This document shows positions 15,914-24,485 of a DNA stretch of 64,000 nucleotides, piece after piece. Location: positions 45,066-109,065 of the forward strand of contig NZ_JACOPP010000011.1 of the NCBI RefSeq assembly GCF_014287895.1. Direction: 5' to 3'. Within the stretch, counting starts at the first letter, position 1; each line of letters begins with the position of its first letter. The position numbers and the translations under genes were made by a program. The stretch comes from Lawsonibacter hominis (GTDB lineage Bacteria; Bacillota; Clostridia; Oscillospirales; Oscillospiraceae). Below the pieces are notes generated by a model that had not been told where the DNA came from, ran no database searches, and saw only the letters and a list, made by a program, of their open reading frames with translations.

Positions 15914-16669
15914 CTATTCCTTTTTCCGTCTGCGCGGTGGCCTGACTCCTCTCTTCCCCTCCTTTCTCTCCGGCAACAGGTACTTTAAATACAGATATTC
16001 TCCGAACTCACTCTTCTCCTCCCGGCGATCCAGGGTAATCGCGCCGGGTGGTGCCGTAATGGTAACGCTGTCTGAGACCCGCATGCTCTCCACCCTGGGC
16101 TTCGTCAGGCCGACCGAAGGTGTCCAGCTCCGCGCGCCCGGCTCGGCCCTTCCCACCTCCCGCGGCTCCTTGGTGAGATATTTCGCCAGTGCCTCATAGC
16201 CCTCCCAGATATCCAGCCGTTCCATGTCCACCTGGCCGTAGGGCCAAAGGGATTGGAGCACGTCCAGATCCCCGCCTGTGCCGTTGAGGACAAGATGGTG
16301 GTGCAGCCGCCCACCCTCCGCGCTCAGCTGCTCTGTCACGTAAATGTACTTAGTAATAAGTCCACGCACCTTACGGTGCTTGCGCAGCAGGGCCAGGAAT
16401 TTGCGTACCCGCTTGATTGCAGCTTCCCGGTTTACCGGAAGGTAGTCGTCACCATAGGTAAGTACGATGTGTAGGTCATGCCAGTCAAAGTTTGCAGCAA
16501 GCACCATCTCCAGTTTCTGCCATGACCGGCGCAGGTTGATTTTTTCCTGGGCTACACTGGACATCTGGCTCTTGGCCGCCCTTTCCCGCGGCGTGTCCTG
16601 GATAGAGGCGCTGGTATAGCAGACGCTTGCCACCAGCCGCCCGCCGGTAATTGTCTTAATCCGCTTCAT
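15914..16669 (-). CDS. HUH-type replication-associated protein (ORF2/G2P-like)
   Basis: 251 aa. Contains LHIVLTYGDDYLP (motif I like, residues 66-78), the HUH metal motif RLHHHLVLNG (His 123-125) and a candidate catalytic Tyr in ALAKYLTKE (Tyr164), the order seen in rolling-circle Rep proteins. Basic C-terminus (PPRRRKKE). It shares the operon with a DnaB helicase. In such phages it may nick DNA at the origin; activity is not proven and a degenerate role is possible. Confidence 0.68.
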   Translation of the reverse strand: MKRIKTITGGRLVASVCYTSASIQDTPRERAAKSQMSSVAQEKINLRRSWQKLEMVLAANFDWHDLHIVLTYGDDYLPVNREAAIKRVRKFLALLRKHRKVRGLITKYIYVTEQLSAEGGRLHHHLVLNGTGGDLDVLQSLWPYGQVDMERLDIWEGYEALAKYLTKEPREVGRAEPGARSWTPSVGLTKPRVESMRVSDSVTITAPPGAITLDRREEKSEFGEYLYLKYLLPERKEGKRGVRPPRRRKKE

Positions 16670-17096
16670 CCGGTTCCTCCGACTCCAGGGCGGTCAATAC
16701 CTTACCGATCTGCCTCCATATCTCCAGCGGAAGCTTGCTCCCAGCATATGCCTCCCGTACATCGTGCTCCGTCAGGCCGCCGGCTTCTGCCACCCGGCGG
16801 AAGCAGCCCAATCCGTGCGCTCCACGGTATTGGACCAAACGCTCATGCACCTGACGTTTCAGGCGGCTTCCTGGCCCGCCTCCCAGCCCACCATTAGGCT
16901 GTGTCTGCACAAGGCCGCCGGATGGATGAACCGCAGCCACCTCTACCCCGCCGATCTCTGGAATCTGCGCCAAATTCCATTTCATTCCACATGTTAGCAC
17001 AAGCACTCCGATTTTCAGGCTCTCCAACACATAGTGGCGCATCGCCTCCAAATCACTTGCCTGTTCGCTTGGGACGGTTACAATCAAAATTTCCAC
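16656..17096 (-). CDS. Hypothetical protein upstream of the HUH gene
   Basis: 146 aa from GTG 17096, which lies just after GGAGGTGG; a longer frame to 17183 has no ribosome site and overlaps another short gene. Begins with an alternating hydrophobic strand (EILIVTVPSEQ, LKIGVLVLTCGMKWNLAQIP), a Gly-rich middle, then a helical C-terminus LPLEIWRQIGKVLTALESEE. No family recognised. Overlaps the HUH gene start by 14 bp. Confidence 0.6.
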   Translation of the reverse strand: MEILIVTVPSEQASDLEAMRHYVLESLKIGVLVLTCGMKWNLAQIPEIGGVEVAAVHPSGGLVQTQPNGGLGGGPGSRLKRQVHERLVQYRGAHGLGCFRRVAEAGGLTEHDVREAYAGSKLPLEIWRQIGKVLTALESEEPDEAD

Positions 17097-17163
17097 AGGA
17101 CCACCTCCATGCAAATGCGGAAAGGCGGGGCCAGAGCCCCGCCATCCCTTTTCTGTTTTCGTG

Positions 17164-17277
17164 CTACTCGTCACATCGGTCATCTATTTTGCGCGCTCCG
17201 TGGCTGGCGAGTGCCCCTTGGATGCCGCCCAGGCTCTTGTACACGTCAACCGTGCTGGTGTAATTCTTGATTGCCAT
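17164..17277 (-). pseudogene. Short remnant of a longer phage protein
   Basis: ATG 17277 gives MAIKNYTSTVDVYKSLGGIQ and stops after 37 codons. The opening resembles a family of about 100-180 aa seen in Clostridia prophages (recalled, not searched), whose later part is missing here, so the gene looks truncated by deletion before 17,164. It could equally be a real micro-protein. Confidence 0.4.
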
Positions 17278-17316
17278 TGCTCATACCGCCTCTCTCAGGA
17301 TGGATTCGCTTCCCAC

Positions 17317-19092
17317 TCATGCCACAACTGTCTCCCTATCTGCACCGATGACCGGCCGGCCCGCCTTATCCCTGGGCGCCCCGGCCCTGACCCAGCTCAG
17401 CCAAAGATCCTCGAAGGCCTGCACCTCCGGGGTGCGGGGGCAGTTCCGCAGCCCCCGGTTCTGCCGCACCGTCAGCTCCTTCTCATCCAGTTCAAGCGTA
17501 TAGTAGGAGCTCCTGGGACTGGATTTTTTCCGGATGAAGAAAATGGCCGTCTGCCCGTCGGCGTGGCGCCTGCCATAGGTGCTGACGCAGTGGCGGAGGG
17601 CGTTGCCCTCGTCGGTGAGCTCCTTCTGGCTGGCCGCCGGCCGGATCAGCAGGCCGCCCGAGGCAAAGGCGTACTTGCGCAGCGCCATCCGCCGCACTCG
17701 GAATTTACCCGCCACCCCCTTTTGCTCCAGGAGCGCCGTCCCGGCCGCGGCCTCGTCGTGGGCGGCAATCAGGTTATGTGGGAAGCGCACCCGCTCATTG
17801 CTCAGATCCCAGCCCAGCCGCCCCGCCATATCCCAATAGTCGATGAGGATCTGCACATCCGGCATCTCGCCATCCGCAGGCGGGTCCTCATCCTCCGGCT
17901 CCGGGGCATAGTCGTCCTCCCACTGCCCGCACTGTCGGAGCAGGTACCGGATGCTCCTGGCCACTGGCCCCAGGCCTACCAGCTGCCCGACGTGCTCATC
18001 CCCCAGGAAAAAGGCGTTGACGATATCCTGCTCGGTCAGCACTTCGCCCGCCGCCTTGCTGTGCCGGTAGAGATCCCAGAACAGTACATCCCAATCCTGC
18101 CCCCGGGCCATGCGCAGCTCCTCCCGGTTGAGCCGGAACATCCTGGCAGGCCGGTTCTGGGTCCAATCCAGCTCGGGTAGCTCCAGTTCCCCCCCTGCGT
18201 TCTTTTCCCACCGGTCCTTCCTGGTCCCGGCCCGGATCAGATCGTCCAGTACCCGGGGCAGCCCGTGGAGCAGCGCCCCCTCCGCGTTCGGGTGGGCCTG
18301 GTATAACCGCATCCAGACCACTGGGCAGTGCCGGGCCCCGGGCCGGGGCTGCATGTACACGTCCAGTTTGCAGTGGGGCAGGCAGCTCCCCGCCAGCAGA
18401 TGCTCCGACAGGCCGAAGATGTTCTCCTCCTCCCCCCACCGCTCCGTCCACGTCCTGGGCTGTCTCCAGTCCCGGGTGTACTGGATGAAATACCCTGCAT
18501 GGCCGCTGTAGGCGTTGGTCCAGCCCATCAGCTGGGCACAGTCCCAGGCTGAAAACACATAGGCCTCCGCCGGTATGGCCTCCAGGTGCTCGCCGCCTCC
18601 GGCGAACACACGCCGCTGGATCACCCAGCCCGTCAGGACCAGCAAATGGTCCTCACCCACCACACAGGCGCTCATGGCCATCCCCTCTGCCGGGGCAAAC
18701 CAGCCCGTCTTCCGCAGCGCGGCCCGCCGGCGGATCTGTACCTGGCATCCGCACTGGGGGCACAGGATGCAATTCCCGTCCTCATAGACCGTCCCGCCCT
18801 CCTCCTCGGTATAGCTCTCCGGGAGGACGAAACCGTACCCTTTCTGACCCCGTCCATAGTGGTACAGCTCCTGGTACCCGCAGCAGGAACACTCCACCCG
18901 CACCATCTTCCGTTTCCGGGGCCTGGCATACTCGTCCAGAATCACATCCAGCCCCCAGTCCTCCACCCACTCCTGCTCGTAGAGAAAGCCGTGGGTGTCC
19001 AGCTCGCCTTGGAGTACCGCAGCCGCCCAGTCCAAAAAGCCCTCCGGCGGGCGGCGGGGCACCAGCTTCCGCACATCTTCCATGGCACTCAC
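17317..19092 (-). CDS. PcfJ domain-containing protein
   Basis: 591 aa. Zinc-knuckle region near residues 68-118 (CSCCGYQELYHYG, ILCPQCGCQVQIR) and the C-terminal PcfJ block ELTDEGNALRHCVSTYGRRH followed by AIFFIRKK. PcfJ proteins are encoded with PcfK in conjugative plasmids and in many Firmicutes prophage replication modules; their biochemical role is unknown. It overlaps the PcfK-like gene by 4 bp. Confidence 0.88.
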   Translation of the reverse strand: MSAMEDVRKLVPRRPPEGFLDWAAAVLQGELDTHGFLYEQEWVEDWGLDVILDEYARPRKRKMVRVECSCCGYQELYHYGRGQKGYGFVLPESYTEEEGGTVYEDGNCILCPQCGCQVQIRRRAALRKTGWFAPAEGMAMSACVVGEDHLLVLTGWVIQRRVFAGGGEHLEAIPAEAYVFSAWDCAQLMGWTNAYSGHAGYFIQYTRDWRQPRTWTERWGEEENIFGLSEHLLAGSCLPHCKLDVYMQPRPGARHCPVVWMRLYQAHPNAEGALLHGLPRVLDDLIRAGTRKDRWEKNAGGELELPELDWTQNRPARMFRLNREELRMARGQDWDVLFWDLYRHSKAAGEVLTEQDIVNAFFLGDEHVGQLVGLGPVARSIRYLLRQCGQWEDDYAPEPEDEDPPADGEMPDVQILIDYWDMAGRLGWDLSNERVRFPHNLIAAHDEAAAGTALLEQKGVAGKFRVRRMALRKYAFASGGLLIRPAASQKELTDEGNALRHCVSTYGRRHADGQTAIFFIRKKSSPRSSYYTLELDEKELTVRQNRGLRNCPRTPEVQAFEDLWLSWVRAGAPRDKAGRPVIGADRETVVA

Positions 19093-19424
19093 CCCAGGAA
19101 GTCGGCCAAGTCCAGACCGATCACGCCAGGGGCTTCCGCGCCCATACCCGCCTCTGGCAGACCATAGAACTCCCGAAGGATGCGGTCAGCCTCCGATGGG
19201 GTGACGCAGGAGAACTTCCCCGTCCTGTGGCTGTCCGCAAAGGCTTTGATCTGCTTCTCCGCCTCCACAATGGACATGTCCGGATTGTCCAGGTCCTGGG
19301 CGATCAGTTCGGCGCACTCCGGCTCCCGGCGGCAGATGTCCATCAGCTGCTCCGCCACCATCCATGGAGCGGAGCGCGCCGGGACCTGGGACTGCTGCGC
19401 TCCCAGCTTCTCAATGGCACTCAT
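19089..19424 (-). CDS. PcfK-like protein
   Basis: 111 aa from ATG 19424, which overlaps the preceding stop as ATGA. Helical with acidic surface (LMDICRREPECAELIAQDLD, VEAEKQIKAFADSHRTGK, SEADRILREFYGLP), in keeping with the PcfK family, and it lies directly upstream of pcfJ as in conjugative plasmids. Function unknown; translational coupling on both sides suggests the products act together. Confidence 0.72.
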   Translation of the reverse strand: MSAIEKLGAQQSQVPARSAPWMVAEQLMDICRREPECAELIAQDLDNPDMSIVEAEKQIKAFADSHRTGKFSCVTPSEADRILREFYGLPEAGMGAEAPGVIGLDLADFLG

Positions 19425-20395
19425 TCCGCACACCTCCCGATGGCCTCCGCCAGTGCCCGCAGGGCCTTTTCCATCCCCCGGGCGGCGGTCGGGTCCTCCC
19501 GGCCCCGGGCCTTGAGGAGCAGGCCGTGGAGCTTGTTGGCCAGCTCCTGCCCCTGGTTGAAGAGCACCTCGAACTGGGCCAGCTCCTTGTCCCCCGCCAT
19601 GGCGGCCTTTTTCTCCGCCTTATCCCGCTCCTCCAGGGAGCGCTTCAAGATCTCCACTGAGGCCTCGGCCTGCTTCTGCTTGTCCCTGGCCTTGGCAGCC
19701 GCCTCTTTTGCCTTGTCCAGCTTGGCCTGCATCTCGGCGACAGCGTCGGCCCGGGCCTTGTCCACGGCGGCTTGATCCACCACCGTCTCCACGGCCACAT
19801 CCACCGGACGAGCCTTCAGGTCGGCCAGTTCAGCCTCCAGCCGTGCAACGTCCTGCATGGCCTGCTCCCGGTCCTCCCTGGCCCCGGCCAGGCGGACATT
19901 GAGGAACCGCATGTCCTGCGCCATCTTGTCCCGGGCCTGCTCCGCCGCCCGCTGATCCGCAGCGGCGTGCTCGGCGGCGGCTCTGGCCTCGTCCCGCTCC
20001 TTGATGGCCTGCTCTAGCTGGCGGGCGCTCATGTCGATGACGTTGTTTCCCTCCATAAACTGCTCCCGCTCCTCCGGCGGCAAAGCCAAGAGCATCAAGG
20101 CTTTGGAGGCTCCCAAATCGGCAAGCGTCTGCCGATTTGTCCACTCTCTTGCCAACCTCATAAAGTTCCGGGCAGTTCGTTCAGAGAATTCCACTCGCTC
20201 ATTGAGCCAGGGCAGCCACTCCCCATGTTCCAGCAATTCCTTGGCCTCGATCAGACAGCGTCCGATCTGGAGGATGGACTCCCCGGCCCGCACTTTACAA
20301 TCCAATATTTCTTGCGTGATGGTGCCGATATCACGCGGCTGTACGTGAGTAAGACTTACATCCATGGCGGCAGCAAGATCAGATTTCGCATTCAT
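19421..20395 (-). CDS. DUF3102 domain protein with long coiled coil
   Basis: 324 aa from ATG 20395 after GAAGGAGG. The N-terminal DUF3102-like domain spans about residues 20-115 (ILQIGRCLIEAKELLEHGEW, SERTARNFMRLARE). Residues about 130-290 are an Ala/Glu/Lys/Arg-rich coiled coil with ARDKQKQAEASVEILKRSLE. DUF3102 proteins are frequent in phage and plasmid replication or partition modules; the exact role is unknown. Confidence 0.82.
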   Translation of the reverse strand: MNAKSDLAAAMDVSLTHVQPRDIGTITQEILDCKVRAGESILQIGRCLIEAKELLEHGEWLPWLNERVEFSERTARNFMRLAREWTNRQTLADLGASKALMLLALPPEEREQFMEGNNVIDMSARQLEQAIKERDEARAAAEHAAADQRAAEQARDKMAQDMRFLNVRLAGAREDREQAMQDVARLEAELADLKARPVDVAVETVVDQAAVDKARADAVAEMQAKLDKAKEAAAKARDKQKQAEASVEILKRSLEERDKAEKKAAMAGDKELAQFEVLFNQGQELANKLHGLLLKARGREDPTAARGMEKALRALAEAIGRCAE

Positions 20396-21144
20396 ATTCC
20401 CGCCTCCTTCTGCAAAATTTCTCCCCCGAAGCTCTCGGCCTCTGTATGCATCTGCGCATCCCACACCTCAGCGGCCCGCATCACCTGATCGGCATATGCC
20501 CTGTCCCCGGTATCGCTCCCTGCATGGTAGGCGGTCAGCGCCGCGCTCAGGTCTCCGCAGCGCTCGATCAGGCTACCGAGGTACTCCATGCCCGCCTCGA
20601 TGTTTTCGGCTGGTGTGAGGTCTGCTGGAAAATACCTTGGATGGAGTTGGCACAGGCCGCGGCAGCCAGCCGGGCTTACCGCCTCCGGGTCAAACCGGGA
20701 CTCCACATAGATCAGCCCCAGCGCCACGTGGTACGGCACCCCATTGGCCTCTGCTGCCGTATGTAAGACATCCTGCAGTTCGTACTCCAGAGGTACGTCC
20801 GCCCGGAAGTATCCCTGCTCCTCCAGCGCGGCGGTAATCAGGGCGTCCTCGTCCGGGTCTTCGCCGCGTCCTTCTCCGCCTCGAACGCCTTGATAAAGGC
20901 AATTGCATTGTCCACTCTCTGGGCCGGCTTCCCGAAGTACTCCCCGGTCAGTATGCTCCTCAGTACGCCATAGGCCCAGGGGTATCCAAGTGTCCCGTCC
21001 TCCGCCGCTTCCTGCGTCATATGCCGGTAATGATGTGGTTGCATCAGCTCCCGCCTCCTGTCTATTTGCCGTCAGCAGCATACCGGCCAAGAGGGCCAGA
21101 AATGCCACCCATGTGATGACGGCTACTTTCAGCAGCTTGTCCAT
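20392..21144 (-). CDS. Membrane-anchored lytic transglycosylase (SLT domain)
   Basis: 250 aa from ATG 21144 after AAGGAG. N-terminal membrane segment (VAVITWVAFLALLAGMLLTA), a long odd linker (residues about 35-105), then an SLT domain with the catalytic Glu in LGLIYVESRFDPEA, the AGCRGLCQLHP motif and ALTAYHAG. Cleaves peptidoglycan glycan strands. The linker region also encodes an overlapping 68-aa frame with its own strong ribosome site, so either this gene carries an overprinted partner or its 5' part belongs to another small gene. Confidence 0.72.
   Translation of the reverse strand: MDKLLKVAVITWVAFLALLAGMLLTANRQEAGADATTSLPAYDAGSGGGRDTWIPLGLWRTEEHTDRGVLREAGPESGQCNCLYQGVRGGEGRGEDPDEDALITAALEEQGYFRADVPLEYELQDVLHTAAEANGVPYHVALGLIYVESRFDPEAVSPAGCRGLCQLHPRYFPADLTPAENIEAGMEYLGSLIERCGDLSAALTAYHAGSDTGDRAYADQVMRAAEVWDAQMHTEAESFGGEILQKEAGI
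20838..21044 (-). CDS. Small protein encoded within the transglycosylase frame
   Basis: 68 aa, MQPHHYRHMTQEAAEDGTLG then YPWAYGVLRSILTGEYFGKP. ATG at 21044 is eight bases after a perfect AGGAGG. Its composition is more protein-like than the overlapping linker of the transglycosylase. No family recognised. Either a true overlapping gene or the sign of a frameshift history in the region. Confidence 0.5.
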   Translation of the reverse strand: MQPHHYRHMTQEAAEDGTLGYPWAYGVLRSILTGEYFGKPAQRVDNAIAFIKAFEAEKDAAKTRTRTP

Positions 21145-21154
21145 ATTGTGCTCC

Positions 21155-21361
21155 TTATCGTACTTTGATCTTAAATGACTCACGGATTACGCCGGCGGCC
21201 AGGATGGCTTCAACCGTGAAATACCGGCGCTTGGGGTGTATGTATACCACTCGGCCCGTTACACGGCCAGCCCTCTGCCGTACTTGCTGACTGTATTCCT
21301 GGGCGCTCTTGTTGCCCTCGAAGGCAGTCGGTGTCCAGGTATAGGCATCTCCGATTTGCAC
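21155..21361 (-). CDS. Small hypothetical protein
   Basis: 68 aa, MQIGDAYTWTPTAFEGNKSA, with a basic beta-rich second half (GRVTGRVVYIHPKRRYFTVE). It lies 12 bp after dnaB and 10 bp before the transglycosylase start, with AGGAGGA upstream. Possibly a small nucleic-acid-binding or regulatory protein; no family recognised. Confidence 0.62.
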   Translation of the reverse strand: MQIGDAYTWTPTAFEGNKSAQEYSQQVRQRAGRVTGRVVYIHPKRRYFTVEAILAAGVIRESFKIKVR

Positions 21362-21373
21362 GTCCTGTCCTCC

Positions 21374-22711
21374 TTACGATGCGCCTTGCTGTGGCCAGGG
21401 ATCACCTTCCGGCGGCGGATCTCCAAGTTTAACCTGCATATACTCCGGCTCGGATCGCGGCTTTGGTGCCGGGGCATCATAGACGGATTCGCGGAAGGTC
21501 TGAGTGTTGCCGTCAAAGGTGAGATAGATCTGCCCCACCTCGCCCTCTTTGTTTTTGGCGATCTTGAGCACACGGCGGCTGTCAGGCCGATCCGGGTCCT
21601 CCTTGTACAGCAGCATGATCACATCTGCATCCTGCTCGATCTGCCCGGATTCCCTTAGTGACGCCATGTTGGGCGCCTTTCGGCCGTCCCGGTCTTTATC
21701 CGGCCGGGAGAGCTGGGAGAGCGGGAAAACAGCGATTCCCGTCGTTTGGGACATCTGGTGCAGACGGATGCTTACGTCTGTCACTGCGTCGTAACGGCTG
21801 CGCCCCTGCGGTGATGGGATCAGCTGCAGGTAGTCGATAAAGATGGCATCGTACCGGCGGCTCAGGGAAAATGCCTGTATATCCGCTACGGTCATGCCGG
21901 CTGCCTCAATCAACTCCAGTTCCGGCTTGATCAGCCGCTTGGATGCGATGGAAAGCGCCTGATAGTCCGATTCGTCCAACTCGCTGCGCTTGATTTTTGC
22001 AAGATTCATGCGCATGGTAGTCGCAATGAGCCGGTCATGCAGCTTTTTATAGCCCGTTTCCAGCGAGAAGAATCCGACACGCTTGCCCAACCCGGCCAGG
22101 TACCAGCCAAATGTGAGCGCAAGCGCCGTCTTTCCGGCGGAGGAATACCCGCCCAGCACGACCATATCGCCGCCCTCGACGAAGAGCCGGTCATTGAGCT
22201 TGTCCAGGGGCCAGGAGTAATACTCATGACGCTCATGATGGCGGGTGAAGAAATCCTGCAGAGCTTCCTCCATGGTGACATATTTGACGCCCGGCCGGTC
22301 TACCAGCTCCGAGGATGCCTTTGCGATATATCCCTGTGCGGCCTCAAGGCTCCCTGCCGCCTGCAGACGGCCGCCCAGCTCCTGGAGGCGACACAGCCGG
22401 GCCTGCTCCCGCATGATCCTGACATGCTCCCATACGTTGACCGCTGTTGAGGCCACGTCCATGGCCCACATGACATACTGACGCCAACCATCCTCGCCGC
22501 CTCCGCTCAGCTGGTTGACTACCGTGACGGGGTCTGTCGGCTGCCCGGCGAGAAACAGTTTTTTGAGCGCTTGGTAGACCATCCTGCACTTGGGTGTTGC
22601 GAAATCGCGGTCCTCCACCTTGAGCGTCAGCTCACCCACGAGGCTCTCGTCAATCAGGGCCGCCCCCAGCACTGCAGCCTGGGCCAGCTCGACGTCTCCG
22701 CCGTTTACCAC
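21374..22711 (-). CDS. Replicative DNA helicase, DnaB family
   Basis: 445 aa. N-terminal primase-interacting domain (residues 1-100), Walker A GGYSSAGKTALA, Walker B IFIDYLQLI, and the DnaB C-terminal SQLSRPDKDRDGRKAPNMAS / LRESGQIEQDADVIMLLYK. Unwinds phage DNA at the fork. Overlaps the upstream initiator-like gene by 7 bp, so the two are a replication pair. Confidence 0.95.
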   Translation of the reverse strand: MVNGGDVELAQAAVLGAALIDESLVGELTLKVEDRDFATPKCRMVYQALKKLFLAGQPTDPVTVVNQLSGGGEDGWRQYVMWAMDVASTAVNVWEHVRIMREQARLCRLQELGGRLQAAGSLEAAQGYIAKASSELVDRPGVKYVTMEEALQDFFTRHHERHEYYSWPLDKLNDRLFVEGGDMVVLGGYSSAGKTALALTFGWYLAGLGKRVGFFSLETGYKKLHDRLIATTMRMNLAKIKRSELDESDYQALSIASKRLIKPELELIEAAGMTVADIQAFSLSRRYDAIFIDYLQLIPSPQGRSRYDAVTDVSIRLHQMSQTTGIAVFPLSQLSRPDKDRDGRKAPNMASLRESGQIEQDADVIMLLYKEDPDRPDSRRVLKIAKNKEGEVGQIYLTFDGNTQTFRESVYDAPAPKPRSEPEYMQVKLGDPPPEGDPWPQQGAS

Positions 22712-23484
22712 GTGGGCACCTCCTCACGCTCCTGTATGCGGCCGGAAACGGCTGGTGGCGCCCCACCCCGCAGAGGGAAGATACCCTTCCAGCTGTTGTT
22801 CACCGACTGGCGGATCAGCAGGAGCTTGGTCTCACGGTCCCCTTTGGAGAGCCTGTCCAGCTCAGTCAGCAGCATGCGGATCGCCCGCCCTGAGTTGACC
22901 GCTTCCTTGACCTCCCGCACCTCGATGAAGGCGGCCAGTGCATCGGCCAAGGCCCGGTCGCGGCCAACATAGGCATTGAGCAGCGCCCTGGCATCCTCAG
23001 TCAGCTCATACTTTTTCGGCCGCGCCCCCTTCTGGGGGGCTATGGGGGGATTACTAGGTCTTTCTTCGAGCAAGTCTTTATTTACTTGTGTCGGATTTTC
23101 CGTTGACGGCTCATCCGTCGACGGAAAATCCGGCTGCGGTGCCGCTTCCTCCGCCGTGGCCGGGTTTTCCGCACACGGTGATATGCTCTCCTCGCGGAGG
23201 ATGTAGATACTCCCCGCAAACTTGCCGTGTTCACCGTGGGACTGGCGCTCCATGGTCAGGTATCCGGTCTCACGCAGCTTCTTAAGGGAGGTGCGGATGG
23301 CATCCCGGCCTGCGCCGGTAACCGCCGCCAAGCCCGATACGCTGTATTGCCAACTGCCCGGAAGGGAGAGCATTACGGCAAACAATCCCTTGGTCTTGAG
23401 AGAGAGCCGCTTGTCCCGCAGCATCTCATTTTGGAGGACTGTGTAGCCTTGCCTCCGCTCCAGACGGATCACGCTCTCACCCAC
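22705..23484 (-). CDS. HTH phage replication protein (helicase-loader/initiator type)
   Basis: 259 aa from GTG 23484. N-terminal winged-helix region (LSLKTKGLFAVMLSLPGSWQ, GAGRDAIRTSLKKLRETGYL), an acidic Pro/Glu/Thr-rich linker, and a helical C-terminus. Proteins of this build precede dnaB in many Firmicutes phages and bind the origin or load the helicase. The role is inferred from architecture and neighbourhood. Confidence 0.8.
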   Translation of the reverse strand: MGESVIRLERRQGYTVLQNEMLRDKRLSLKTKGLFAVMLSLPGSWQYSVSGLAAVTGAGRDAIRTSLKKLRETGYLTMERQSHGEHGKFAGSIYILREESISPCAENPATAEEAAPQPDFPSTDEPSTENPTQVNKDLLEERPSNPPIAPQKGARPKKYELTEDARALLNAYVGRDRALADALAAFIEVREVKEAVNSGRAIRMLLTELDRLSKGDRETKLLLIRQSVNNSWKGIFPLRGGAPPAVSGRIQEREEVPTW

Positions 23485-23649
23485 TCAACCCGCCCCCTTG
23501 CAAATTGGATCTGCATCTGCTATGATGGATGTGGTTTTGATGCGCGAACCAGAGCCCTTGTGTCCTGTGCCAGCAGGAGCAGGGGCTCGTCCTATTTTCC
23601 AGCAGCAGGCAGCCGGTTGCCCCGGGGCCTGCTTTCTTTGTGTGTACAT
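23485..23649 (-). CDS. 54-aa hypothetical protein
   Basis: ATG 23649, seven bases after AGGAGGT, ending with a stop that directly abuts the GTG of the replication protein. Sequence is basic and Gly/Ala-rich (APAPAGTGHKGSGSRIKTTS, then IIADADPICKGAG). A competing 63-codon frame at 23,477-23,668 has no comparable ribosome site. No family recognised. Confidence 0.42.
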   Translation of the reverse strand: MYTQRKQAPGQPAACCWKIGRAPAPAGTGHKGSGSRIKTTSIIADADPICKGAG

Positions 23650-23661
23650 GGCGGGTACCTC

Positions 23662-23964
23662 CTACCAAATTCCCTGGTCGATCATGGCCTGGGTAGCGAT
23701 CTGGATGATCCGGCGCCGCGCCTCGGCCAATTCATCAGGGGTGACGTCCTTATGGATTGTGTAGCTCCAGCCCGGCCCCTGGCTCTTTCCGGTCTTCACA
23801 TCCACAAAGTCCACGCAGGTGGCCTCATCCGCAAGGATCGGCTCCCCATCCATCCCCTGGTATTCGCACAGGCCCACATACCGGGTCGTTGTCATGGTAT
23901 ATTCCCGGCCACCGACCATGACATTTTTATGCTCGACTGTCACATCTACCGCCAAGGCGCTCAC
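23662..23964 (-). CDS. Hypothetical early phage protein
   Basis: 100 aa, MSALAVDVTVEHKNVMVGGR; beta-rich N-terminus and a helical C-terminus DELAEARRRIIQIATQAMID. It lies between the XRE regulator and the replication genes. Conserved-looking but not recognised. Confidence 0.62.
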   Translation of the reverse strand: MSALAVDVTVEHKNVMVGGREYTMTTTRYVGLCEYQGMDGEPILADEATCVDFVDVKTGKSQGPGWSYTIHKDVTPDELAEARRRIIQIATQAMIDQGIW

Positions 23965-23997
23965 CTCCCTTGCATCGTATTCAGCCGGCGGCGTGTC

Positions 23998-24453
23998 CTA
24001 TGCGTGGCGGCCGGAGGCGTATCGGACCGCCATGGCGGCCTCGATGATCTCCTGCAGGTCGTGCTCAACGATCTGCAGGAACAGGGGCTGCTCGTCCTCG
24101 TCGATGCAGCCATCCGCCGCGATCGCCATCAGCTGCCGGTCCCGGTGGTTATCCGCAAAGGCGTAGACCCGGTTGAGCAGCTGGAGCACCGCCTCCGACA
24201 GCGGCAGTGCCTGCACCTCCGGCAGGATGCTCCTCGCCATCTCCGCGCTGGCCCGCAGGTGCTGGATGCCCAGCAGCTGGCTGTCGTAGGCGATGACCAT
24301 GAGGTCTACCACCTCAACCGGCGGGACGCGGTCGCCGCTCTCATAGGCCCGCAAACTGGTCTCGGAGATCCCCAGCTTCTCGGCGGCGGATTCCTGGGTC
24401 AGACCCTTCGCCTGACGGGCGGTTTTGTAGATATTGCGCTCACATTGCGGCAT
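23998..24453 (-). CDS. XRE-family transcriptional regulator
   Basis: 151 aa. HTH at about residues 6-60 (KTARQAKGLTQESAAEKLGI, SETSLRAYESGDRVPP) followed by a helical C-terminal region with no known effector domain. Located at the head of the early operon, it may act like a CII or Cro-type regulator. Confidence 0.82.
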   Translation of the reverse strand: MPQCERNIYKTARQAKGLTQESAAEKLGISETSLRAYESGDRVPPVEVVDLMVIAYDSQLLGIQHLRASAEMARSILPEVQALPLSEAVLQLLNRVYAFADNHRDRQLMAIAADGCIDEDEQPLFLQIVEHDLQEIIEAAMAVRYASGRHA

Positions 24454-24485
24454 GGTGTTTTCTCCTCTCCTGGGGTAAACTTATC

